This document shows, piece by piece, positions 34,887 to 42,177 of a stretch of DNA of 64,000 nt. This DNA comes from JAEYXS01 sp943367715 (GTDB lineage Bacteria; Verrucomicrobiota; Verrucomicrobiia; Limisphaerales; JAEYXS01): positions 54,754 to 118,753 of the forward strand of contig CALRJY020000018.1 in NCBI GenBank assembly GCA_943367715.1, read 5' to 3'. The position numbers were made by a program, and so were the translations under genes. Position 1 is the first letter of the stretch. The number at the start of each line of letters is the position of its first letter. The notes below the pieces were generated by a model. That model saw nothing but the letters and a program-made list of their open reading frames with translations, searched no databases and was not told the DNA's origin.

Positions 34887-36329
34887 ATGAAGCGTACGGC
34901 CTTTCTCTATGTGCTGATCTTGTTGCTGGTGGTTCCGGTCATCGTGTGGGTCCTGCATCTCGGAAGCGCCCTGCCGGCACCGGAAGGGACGGGAGTGGTG
35001 CCGGTGGAGACTGTTCCAACCAAGGAAGGCACTTCCGCCATGCAGGCGATGATGGAGGGGATGGCCGCCCATACGAATGCACCGCTGGGCCGGTTGTTTT
35101 TGCAATTGATCGTCATCATTGCCGCCGCGCGCGTAGCGGGGAAGATCGCCACCAAGCTGGGGCAGCCGGCGGTGATCGGTGAGATGACGGCGGGAATCTT
35201 GTTGGGGCCGTCCTTGTTTGGTCTGGTGGCTCCCGATGCTTTTGCTTTTGTTTTCCCATCCAATTCTTTGAACACGATCAAACTCCTGAGCCAGATCGGA
35301 GTGTGCCTGTTCATGTTTGTGGTGGGGATGGAGCTGAACATCCATCATGTGCGGCAGAAGGCGCATACGGCAGTGCTGGTCAGCCACGTGAGCATTGTTT
35401 TCCCGTTCTTGCTGGGCGTAGTGCTGGCGTGGTTCCTCTACAGCAGCCTGGCGGCGGTGAATTCGAAATTCACGGCGTTCGCGTTGTTCATGGGCATCTC
35501 CATGAGCATCACGGCGTTTCCGGTGCTGGCGCGGATATTGCAGGAGCGGGGATTGACCAAGACTGCATTGGGCAATACGGCCATCACCTGTGCGGCGGTG
35601 GATGATGTGACGGCGTGGTGCATTTTGGCGTTCGTGGTGGCGATCGCGCGGGCGACGAGCCTGGGCGGTTCGGCGTTGAATCTGGTGTGTGTGTTGGTGT
35701 TCATCGCCGTAATGGTCTGGGGCGTGCGGCGGACGCTGCCGCTCTGGCTGGGGACGAAGCAAATGGAAGCGAGCGAACCGTCCAAGAATACCTTGGCGAC
35801 TGTCATTCTCGTGGTGATCGCGGCGGCGTTCTGCACAGAGGTCATCGGCATCCACGCATTGTTCGGGGCTTTTCTGGCAGGAGCGATCATGCCGGACACG
35901 GGTGGCTTCCGCCAGAAGCTGGCGGTGCGGGTGGAGAATTTCAGCTCGGTGTTGTTGCTGCCGCTGTTCTTTGCGTTCACCGGATTGCGGACACAGATCG
36001 GCCTGTTGAATGATGTGAGCGGGTGGATGATCTGCCTGCTCATCATCGGGGTGGCCACGTTGGGCAAACTCGGTGGGAGTGCGATGGCGGCACGTTTGAC
36101 GGGGATGAACTGGAACGAATCTTTGCAGCTTGGTGCGCTGATGAATACGCGCGGATTGATGGAATTGATCGCGCTGAATATCGGCTACGACTTGGGCATC
36201 CTGTCGCCGCGCATCTTTGCGATGCTGGTCATCATGGCGCTCGTGACCACGATGATGACCGGGCCGTTACTGACCTTGTTCGGCTCGAAGCAAGCAGTGG
36301 CAGATGTGCCGCAACCGTTGCGGACTTAG
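34887..36329 (+). CDS. CPA2-family cation/proton antiporter
   Basis: The protein has 480 residues with an N-terminal hydrophobic segment and 12-13 membrane helices. Typical KefB/NapA-type stretches are visible: GKIATKLGQPAVIGEMTAGI, ILLGPSLFG, LSQIGVCLFMFVVGMELN and FALFMGISMSITAFPVLARI. NTAITCAAVDDVTAWCIL carries the acidic pair expected at the ion site. It exchanges a monovalent cation (sodium or potassium) for protons across the inner membrane; there is no RCK/TrkA-N ligand-binding domain, so it is not a full Kef channel. Its Shine-Dalgarno lies within a hairpin, and the upstream leader is strongly dyadic. The stop overlaps that of the convergent gltX gene by 4 bp. Confidence 0.9.
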   Translation: MKRTAFLYVLILLLVVPVIVWVLHLGSALPAPEGTGVVPVETVPTKEGTSAMQAMMEGMAAHTNAPLGRLFLQLIVIIAAARVAGKIATKLGQPAVIGEMTAGILLGPSLFGLVAPDAFAFVFPSNSLNTIKLLSQIGVCLFMFVVGMELNIHHVRQKAHTAVLVSHVSIVFPFLLGVVLAWFLYSSLAAVNSKFTAFALFMGISMSITAFPVLARILQERGLTKTALGNTAITCAAVDDVTAWCILAFVVAIARATSLGGSALNLVCVLVFIAVMVWGVRRTLPLWLGTKQMEASEPSKNTLATVILVVIAAAFCTEVIGIHALFGAFLAGAIMPDTGGFRQKLAVRVENFSSVLLLPLFFAFTGLRTQIGLLNDVSGWMICLLIIGVATLGKLGGSAMAARLTGMNWNESLQLGALMNTRGLMELIALNIGYDLGILSPRIFAMLVIMALVTTMMTGPLLTLFGSKQAVADVPQPLRT

Positions 36330-37678
36330 GCAAAGCGCGGCAGCGCTTTTTCAATGCGCGCGAGGACACGGTCTTTGCCGAGGACTTCCATCAAGTGATA
36401 GAGGCTCGGGCCGACGGCGCTGCCAGTGACGGCAACACGCACAGGGGCGACTAACGCGCCGACTTTCACGCCGGTTTCGGTAGCGGTCGCTTTGAAGGCG
36501 GTCTGGATGGCGTCGGAGTTGAACGTGCTGATGGCGTTCAGGGCGTCACGGAGTTTTTCCACGCGCGGTTTGTTATCCGGGATGAAATGTTTCGTGGCAG
36601 CTTCCTGGTCGCAGGGATAATCGTCGCTGAAATAGAACTTCGCGGTGAGCGGCGTATCGATGAGCTGCTGTTGCTTCTCGCGATAGGTGGCGAGGGCGCC
36701 GGTGATGTATTGCTCGGAGAACGCGCTGGTATCGATGCCGGCCTTGTGAAGTTCGCGCAGGCAGAGGGCGTTCCATTGGGGGATGGGCGCGGTCTTCAGG
36801 TATTCGGTGTTCATCCACTGCATCTTCACCATGTCGAAGCGGGCGTTGCTGCGCAGGATCTGCGGCAGGTCAAAGCGTTCGATGATCTGCTGGATGGGCA
36901 TGACCTGGCTGCCGTCTTTCGGAGACCAGCCAAGGAGGCAGAGGTAATTCACCACGGCTTCGGGGACGAAGAAGCCATCAGCATAGGTCTGCATCGAGGC
37001 GCCAATATCGCGTTTGCTCATCTTGGAGCCGTCGGTGGTGTTGAGGATGAGCGGGATGTGCGCGTATTTCGGAGCTTCGGCACCGAAGGCGCGGAAGAGG
37101 GCGATGTGTTTGGCGGTGTTGCTCAGGTGATCTTCACCGCGGATGACGTGCGTGATGTTCATCAGCAGGTCATCGATGACGTTCACGAGATGGAACACAG
37201 GCTGGCCATCGGAACGGACGATGACGAAGTCAGGTTCGATCTCTTCGCGGTCGGTCAAGGCGCGGGAGACATCACCGACGACGAGGTCGGGGATGAGGAT
37301 AGGATCACGCGTCATGCGGAAGCGGATGGCACCATCTTTCTCGTAGGCCATGTCCTTCTTCAGCAGGATATCGACGTGCTGGCGGTAGATGTCGGAGCGT
37401 TGGGACTGGAAGTAAGGGCCTTTGTCGCCTTTGGACGCCTTGAAATCGGTGCTGGAGACGGGACCTTCATCCCAGTCGAGGCCGAGCCAGCGGAGGCCGT
37501 TGAAGATCACGTCGATGGCGGCCTGGCTGTTGCGCGCGGTGTCGGTGTCCTCGATGCGCAGCACGAAGGTGCCGCCGGTGTGGCGGGCATAGAGCCAGTT
37601 GAACAACGCAGTGCGGGCTCCTCCGATGTGGAGGTAACCCGTGGGACTGGGCGCAAAACGGACGCGAACGCTACTCAT
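36326..37678 (-). CDS. gltX: glutamate-tRNA ligase
   Basis: The protein has 450 residues starting at the ATG at 37678 (MSSVRVRFAPSPTG). The frame stays open to 37735, but the extra residues are not family sequence. Class I aminoacyl-tRNA synthetase signatures: HIGH region SPTGYLHIGGARTALFNW, RIEDTDTARN, the substrate-binding DFVIVRSDGQPVFHL, and the KMSKS loop GSKMSKRDIGA. The C-terminal anticodon-binding helices (about 330-450) are complete, so this is a full GluRS, unlike the short GluQ at 53345. It charges tRNA-Glu with glutamate in the cytoplasm, and also tRNA-Gln in bacteria using the GatCAB route. The leader upstream holds a long inverted repeat at 37716-37795. Confidence 0.97.
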   Translation of the reverse strand: MSSVRVRFAPSPTGYLHIGGARTALFNWLYARHTGGTFVLRIEDTDTARNSQAAIDVIFNGLRWLGLDWDEGPVSSTDFKASKGDKGPYFQSQRSDIYRQHVDILLKKDMAYEKDGAIRFRMTRDPILIPDLVVGDVSRALTDREEIEPDFVIVRSDGQPVFHLVNVIDDLLMNITHVIRGEDHLSNTAKHIALFRAFGAEAPKYAHIPLILNTTDGSKMSKRDIGASMQTYADGFFVPEAVVNYLCLLGWSPKDGSQVMPIQQIIERFDLPQILRSNARFDMVKMQWMNTEYLKTAPIPQWNALCLRELHKAGIDTSAFSEQYITGALATYREKQQQLIDTPLTAKFYFSDDYPCDQEAATKHFIPDNKPRVEKLRDALNAISTFNSDAIQTAFKATATETGVKVGALVAPVRVAVTGSAVGPSLYHLMEVLGKDRVLARIEKALPRFA

Positions 37679-37715
37679 GATAATCTTCTTAAATTGATCC
37701 GCCGCCAGGCCGTTA

Positions 37716-37795
37716 CCGGACCAGCAGCAGGTCACACAGCAAACCGGATGGGGGAGAGGGCGTCAAGACAAGGGCGGAGCAAGCTGCTGGACCGG
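37716..37795. repeat. long-spaced inverted repeat in the gltX leader region
   Basis: CCGGACCAGCAGC (37716-37728) and GCTGCTGGACCGG (37783-37795) are inverted with a single mismatch and 54 bases between. The pair lies upstream of gltX (start 37678) and 120 bp before the divergent membrane-anchored orphan. It might be an attenuator-like stem for the gltX transcript or a remnant of a mobile unit; there is no T-box motif that I can see. Confidence 0.4.
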
Positions 37796-37916
37796 AGTGC
37801 CTGGCCTCACGTTGCCGGTTACGGAAGCCACTGGACAAATCAGGCTGTGTTGTGAGATTGATTTCCAATCAAACCACCAGCGGGCTTAATCGCCAGTCAG
37901 CTCAAGGTGGCAGATC

Positions 37917-38570
37917 ATGAATCATCCCAAGGTTATATATAAGCGACTCGCGCTGGTCTTGGTGCTAGCCGGTGCCGGCCTGATAGTTGGCTGGTTCATT
38001 TACAGCAGTTTACGACATCCGGAGTTCGGCAAGATTTACCACGCTGAAATGATCGAGAGTGGTGGAGGGGACAGTTGGCAGACTGGTTGGGAGAAAAAAG
38101 AGTCGGCGGTCCGGAAATTCTTTCGCGTCAAGCAACGAGAGGCACCGCCGCAACGCGGGTTGCCGATCGGTCCGGCGTTGTTGGGCTGGAGCCTCGGGGG
38201 GCATATCTACATGTCCAATCCCAACCCCAACAACTCAAACGATCCGCTTTGGGAATTTAGCCTGAGCGATCGCAAAAGCCTGGAGGAGGTCACACGGCAG
38301 GATCTAAAGGCCGAGTTCTACGGCAAAGATGATCCACGCGGTGAAAAGGTGTATGGTTCTGCGGTAACAGGATCGAAGGGCGGCCCGAGATGGGGAGGGC
38401 ATGCGATCAAGGTGCCAGACGGTCAGGTGTTTCTGGCGCGACTGGTCACGAACCGGTCGATAATCTATGTCGTTCAGTTGGGGGAGTGGAGTTATACCAA
38501 AAACTTGAACGGAGCACACATCGGAAGGATACGTGCTGAATATACGGTGGCTCCGAGTCCGGAGAACTGA
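37917..38570 (+). CDS. membrane-anchored protein of unknown function
   Basis: The protein has 217 residues. One membrane helix (about 11-30) follows a short basic start, then the rest is periplasmic or external with no recognised domain. The body is Gly/Asn/Pro-rich (SNPNPNNSNDPLWEF) and ends in beta-like segments (QVFLARLVTNRSIIYVVQLG). The gene is divergent from gltX and is followed 137 bp later by the TlpA-like gene. Codon use resembles that of neighbours. I cannot assign a function. Confidence 0.6.
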   Translation: MNHPKVIYKRLALVLVLAGAGLIVGWFIYSSLRHPEFGKIYHAEMIESGGGDSWQTGWEKKESAVRKFFRVKQREAPPQRGLPIGPALLGWSLGGHIYMSNPNPNNSNDPLWEFSLSDRKSLEEVTRQDLKAEFYGKDDPRGEKVYGSAVTGSKGGPRWGGHAIKVPDGQVFLARLVTNRSIIYVVQLGEWSYTKNLNGAHIGRIRAEYTVAPSPEN

Positions 38571-38707
38571 ATAACTGGAGGGGGCGGGACGGTGATCGCC
38601 TGGGGCATTACAAGCAGAGGGCGATTTTGGAGCCAGTTCCCGCTTGCCAGCCAAGGGGAGTAGTGGTCCCTTTAGCGGCAGAAACAACATTTAACCAAGG
38701 AGTTCGC

Positions 38708-39529
38708 ATGAAATTCAAAGCAATCGCAACCACGGTAATCTTATCCGCGTGTCTGCTGGGGCAGGACGTCCAGGCGGCTGATGCCCAGACTGAGGTCAAA
38801 GATCTCATCACCCAGATCCAAGCCAAGCTGAAGGCGGGGCAAAAGACCGAGGCTCAACTGAGCACCGAGTTGAAGGCCTTTGACGAGCTGATCGCCAAGC
38901 ATAAAACCTCGGCCCCAGAAGATGCGGCGCAAGCGGCGTTCATGAAGGCTGTTCTGTATGCGCAGATCTTCGAGGATACCGCCAAGGCGACGGCCATGTT
39001 GACGCAATTGCAGAAGGATTTTCCGGAAACCAAGGCCGGCAAACAGGTGCCGCAGGTATTGACCGCCATCAAGAAGATGGAGGAGACACAGAAAGCGCAG
39101 GCGCATCTGAAAGAGGGGGCGCAGTTCCCGGACTTCAAGGAAACGGACCTGAACGGCAAGCCGCTGTCCATCTCCGGCCTCAAAGGGAAAGTGGTGCTGG
39201 TGGATTTCTGGGCGACGTGGTGCGGGCCGTGCATCACCGAGCTGCCGCATGTGAAGAAGGCTTATGAGAAGTATAGCAAGGATGGTTTCGAGATCGTGGG
39301 CGTCAGCCTGGACCAGGACAAGGACACACTGACCAAGTTTCTGGCGAAGGAAAAGATGACGTGGCCGCAATTCTTTGACGGCAAGGGCTGGCAGAACAAG
39401 GTCTCCACCAGCTACGGCATCAACTCCATTCCGGCGACGTTCCTGCTGGACAAGGACGGCAAGATCCTGGCGAAGGGTTTGCGCGGGGATGCTTTGGAAG
39501 CAGCCGTGGCGAAGGCGCTGGGGAAATAA
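38708..39529 (+). CDS. TlpA-like exported thioredoxin-family protein
   Basis: The protein has 273 residues from the ATG at 38708, which has a strong Shine-Dalgarno (AAGGAG, 38697-38702); an upstream in-frame start at 38627 is not supported. Signal peptide: about 1-24 (CLLGQDVQAAD). Residues about 25-130 are helical with repeated Lys/Gln/Ala, and the thioredoxin fold covers about 135-273 with FWATWCGPCITELPHVKKAY. The active-site cysteines are C172 and C175 (WCGPC). The protein acts in the periplasm as thiol reductase or oxidase, as TlpA and ResA do in cytochrome c maturation, which suits the many c-type heme proteins in this window (inference). A clear terminator follows. Confidence 0.92.
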   Translation: MKFKAIATTVILSACLLGQDVQAADAQTEVKDLITQIQAKLKAGQKTEAQLSTELKAFDELIAKHKTSAPEDAAQAAFMKAVLYAQIFEDTAKATAMLTQLQKDFPETKAGKQVPQVLTAIKKMEETQKAQAHLKEGAQFPDFKETDLNGKPLSISGLKGKVVLVDFWATWCGPCITELPHVKKAYEKYSKDGFEIVGVSLDQDKDTLTKFLAKEKMTWPQFFDGKGWQNKVSTSYGINSIPATFLLDKDGKILAKGLRGDALEAAVAKALGK

Positions 39530-39545
39530 GTTTAGGATTCTCGTA

Positions 39546-39589
39546 ACACGCGAAAGGGCTTAAGTGCTCTTTCGCGTGTTTTGCTTTTC
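39546..39589 (+). terminator. Rho-independent terminator after the TlpA-like gene
   Basis: ACACGCGAAAG (39546-39556) pairs with CTTTCGCGTGT (39569-39579) and is followed by TTTTGCTTTT. An 11-bp perfect stem with a T-tract, 17 bp after the stop codon. Confidence 0.92.
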
Positions 39590-39672
39590 GAGGGGAAAGA
39601 TAGCAAAGCAGCTCTAAAAATCCGTGTTTTTTGCAATGGATTACAAACATCGGAAGACTGTAATTTGATTAT

Positions 39673-40506
39673 ATGACTTCCAGAGGAAGCGTAGATGAAA
39701 GACAGACGCTAAGAAAAGTCTTTCGAGATGAGATTAAAGAATCACGTGGTGACTACTACGTCATTTATCATCCGGCAGATTTACGGTCGCCTTTTGCTAG
39801 TCTTCAGCTTATTTTTCCGCATCACAACGCTGATGCAGATGTGGTTCGTTTTATGGAGGATGAGTGTGAGTTGTGGCTTAGGAGATTTTGTGTCCCGATT
39901 GTGGTTACATCCTTTGATGCTAAGGACGATGTCATCAGGCTTGCAGGAGTGAAGACATCATCACGTCTGACCGGGTTCATTGACCTGAAAGCTGGAGTTC
40001 TTGTGAAGAAATGGGAACTTGTTGCCGATAACGAACTGCCTGTTGAGCAGAGAGATTATGGATACTTGCACCGCGTATACGCGGCTGTGCCGTTTCGGTA
40101 TCAAGATGAAGTTGTACAAAAAGTTCGAAGTGAAGCACGGTTCAGAGGTGGTTTCCTAAAGGTTTTCAAGTTGTTCGCCGTTCTGGTGGTTGCTGTTCCC
40201 GTACTCGTTGAAGTAGTAAGTTTAGGGGTTGGTTGGCTTGGACATTTACTTGCCGCAATAAGTATTTTAGCGGGAGTTTTGAAAATCTCTAAAGCTTTAG
40301 GGTGGATTAAGTCTTCAGCTCGTGAGCAAGCGGAAGAGGAAAAAACGAGGAAGATGGATCACTATTACCATCATTGTGAGCTTAATCCGATGAAGTTTAG
40401 GGAGTTAGTTGCGGAGAATTTTGAGCGAAAAAGCATTGAGGACACTCGAAAGGAGGCCGAAACGTTAAAAGTTCAGTTGCTAAAAAGGAAAGAAGCTAGC
40501 TTTTGA
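39673..40506 (+). CDS. AT-rich orphan protein with two hydrophobic segments
   Basis: The protein has 277 residues. The sequence is visibly richer in A and T than all surrounding genes and uses codons such as TTT, AAA, GAA and AGA far more often, a sign of recent transfer. No signal peptide at the start; two hydrophobic stretches lie at about 163-182 and 185-205, so the protein may be a two-pass membrane protein with both ends in the cytoplasm. The C-terminal third (about 215-277) is highly charged and helical. I do not recognise a family. The stop overlaps the end of panE on the other strand by 11 bp. Candidates such as a phage- or defence-linked protein remain open; nothing in the sequence supports a specific one. 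Confidence 0.7.
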   Translation: MTSRGSVDERQTLRKVFRDEIKESRGDYYVIYHPADLRSPFASLQLIFPHHNADADVVRFMEDECELWLRRFCVPIVVTSFDAKDDVIRLAGVKTSSRLTGFIDLKAGVLVKKWELVADNELPVEQRDYGYLHRVYAAVPFRYQDEVVQKVRSEARFRGGFLKVFKLFAVLVVAVPVLVEVVSLGVGWLGHLLAAISILAGVLKISKALGWIKSSAREQAEEEKTRKMDHYYHHCELNPMKFRELVAENFERKSIEDTRKEAETLKVQLLKRKEASF

Positions 40507-41581
40507 GCTCATCAGCTTGTTTACGTTGCTTCTCTAGATTCATTAGTAAATCAGTTAGTTTTTCCAAAAGCTTTGAAGTTAGACCCACCTTTTTTGCCCG
40601 GCGAAGCGGTTCCAGAAACATCGTTTCCAGTTCCAAAGGATGACCGTTCTCGAAGTCGAGGAGGGTGGAGGGTTTGTAGGCACCCATTTCGCTGGTGTTC
40701 TTGATCATCTTGTCGGCCAGCTCGTAAGGGATGTCATGGCCTTGGGCGCGGGCGGCGGTGATGACTTCGTGCATGAGCTCGCGAACGAGGACTTTCCACT
40801 GAGCGTCAGCGAGGAGTTTGTCCGTTGTTAAGCACGGGTGGAGCGTGTTGGGCAGAGGGGGGGCACCCCTCACCCCGGCCCTCTCCCCTGCCGAAGGTCG
40901 GCTTCCCACAAGGGGCGAGGGAGGTGTAGCCGTTAAAGTATTCGTAGCTCCATTGGAATTCGAGAAGTCAAAGGCTTCTAGGCCGGCGGCGCTGGCTACG
41001 CCTAGGCCGTTAAAGGGGATGTTCCAGACGAGTTTTTCCCAGCGGGCTTTGGCGAGGGAATCGGAGACAACGCAGGGGACGCCGGAATGGCGGATGGCAC
41101 CAGCGATGTCGTGGGTGCGCGGTTCGGGCCAGCGGTTGAACTCGCCCATGACGATCTTGCCGTGGGCCTGATGGTCGATGACACCGGGTTCGATGCGGTT
41201 CAGGCAGACGAAGCAGAGGCCACCGAGGATTTGTTCAGCGGGAAGGAGTTGGGAGAGGGTTTCCTCGTTTCCCAGGCCATTTTGCAAGGTGAGGATGGCG
41301 GTTTTGGGGCCGACCAAAGGCGGAAGCAGTTTGGCGAATTGGTCGTTGGCGGTGGTTTTCAGGCCGATGAGCACGACGTCCACGGGGCCGATCTCTTCGG
41401 GGGTGCGGGCGCATTTGGGGTTCACATGGAAATCCCCCTCGGGACTGAGGATGCGCACGCCTTTGCGCCGGACGATCTCGTAGTCCGAACGCAGGAGGAA
41501 ATGGACTTCATGGCCGTCGCGGCAAAGCTTGGCGCCATAATAGCTGCCGAGTGCACCGCAACCAACGACTGCGAACTTCAT
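40496..41581 (-). CDS. panE: 2-dehydropantoate 2-reductase with in-frame repeat insertion
   Basis: The protein has 361 residues, longer than the usual 300-320. The N-terminal NADPH-binding motif GCGALGSYYGAKL, LTLQNGLGNEE, and the C-terminal helical domain with ELMHEVITAARAQG fit ketopantoate reductase, which reduces ketopantoate to pantoate in coenzyme A synthesis. The C-terminal domain is interrupted at about residues 210-245 by a low-complexity stretch including SPLVGSRPSAGERAGVRG. This is the translation of a GC-rich repeat (40866-40925) also found at 60650-60686. The reading frame stays open, so the enzyme may still fold, with the insert looped out. Alternatives within the family (other ketoacid reductases of the ApbA type) cannot be excluded. 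Confidence 0.85.
   Translation of the reverse strand: MKFAVVGCGALGSYYGAKLCRDGHEVHFLLRSDYEIVRRKGVRILSPEGDFHVNPKCARTPEEIGPVDVVLIGLKTTANDQFAKLLPPLVGPKTAILTLQNGLGNEETLSQLLPAEQILGGLCFVCLNRIEPGVIDHQAHGKIVMGEFNRWPEPRTHDIAGAIRHSGVPCVVSDSLAKARWEKLVWNIPFNGLGVASAAGLEAFDFSNSNGATNTLTATPPSPLVGSRPSAGERAGVRGAPPLPNTLHPCLTTDKLLADAQWKVLVRELMHEVITAARAQGHDIPYELADKMIKNTSEMGAYKPSTLLDFENGHPLELETMFLEPLRRAKKVGLTSKLLEKLTDLLMNLEKQRKQADELKS
40866..40925. repeat. GC-rich interspersed repeat inside panE
   Basis: The unit starts CCCCTCACCCCGGCCCTCTC and ends in GGGGCGAGGGAGG, forming an imperfect hairpin with its ends; the middle has CCGAAGG tcgg CTTCC-like complementarity. A shorter relative (CCCTCACCCCG ... GGGGAGAGGG) lies at 60650-60686 in an intergenic gap. 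Both copies share the CTCACCCCG-CCCTCTCCC arm. Confidence 0.75.
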
Positions 41582-42177
41582 GAGATGAGCTAAGGCTGGG
41601 GGAGGAAATGGTTCAAGCCGGAAAAGTTAACCGCAGATGGACGCAGATAAACGCAGATGGGGAAGGGGTAATCCCAAATTCAAAGCTCCAAGCTCCATGG
41701 AAATCGAAAACACTAATGGGGAGAAACGTTTTTGAAGTTTTGTCCCAGAATAGTGAAAAATAGGGAGCTATTGCTAACGGGTGTGCTGCTGATGGGTGGG
41801 TGTTGGTGTGGTATGAAAAGACATGGACCAGAGCGTGGTGGTAGGGACCGGGCTGCCGCTGCAGTTTGGCTGGGCGGTGGTGAAGGCCTTGGCATGGGCA
41901 TCGCGGCAGCGATGCTCCACCAGGAGAAGGGCGACAGGATTTTACATTGGTTGGGCAATTCTTGTGTATGGCGGTTTGACGTGGGTGTGATATGAATCTT
42001 GTTCAGACCATTTCGATAATTGGGCGTGGCATGCCGCAAATGCGAAATTTTGTCTCCACATAGCGCATATAGCGCATGGAGGCATCGCACGGATAAGAGA
42101 AAACGGTATTTTGACACGTGCTGGGAGAGCCAGCGGGGCGGGTTACCGCCGGGTAGAGTGAATTTGAGAAGAAGCGT
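41582..42177. other. 596-bp intergenic region with short repeats
   Basis: Seen: three near-identical units of about 10 bp, GCAGATGGAC / GCAGATAAAC / GCAGATGGGG, at 41633-41662; two copies of a CAAAGCTCC/CAAGCTCC word around 41680-41698; direct repeat ATAGCGCAT twice at 42060-42080; and the hairpin GGCGG gtta CCGCC at 42137-42150, which precedes the next gene. A TTGACA-like hexamer is near 42110. An 87-residue open frame at 41732-41995 has no support beyond its length. No RNA gene was recognised. Confidence 0.5.

Noticed and set aside
37679..37916. A T-box leader upstream of gltX
   Set aside because: No specifier loop or antiterminator T-box sequence was seen and no terminator stem with T-run precedes gltX.
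41633..41662. A CRISPR-like array from the GCAGAT units
   Set aside because: Units are only about 10 bp and directly adjacent without spacers; no cas gene is in the window.
41732..41995. A possible 87-residue gene in the long gap before the DUF1549 protein
   Set aside because: Start context is poor, composition is odd (Gly/Arg/Trp-rich), and it overlaps a stretch that resembles a non-coding module at 13768.
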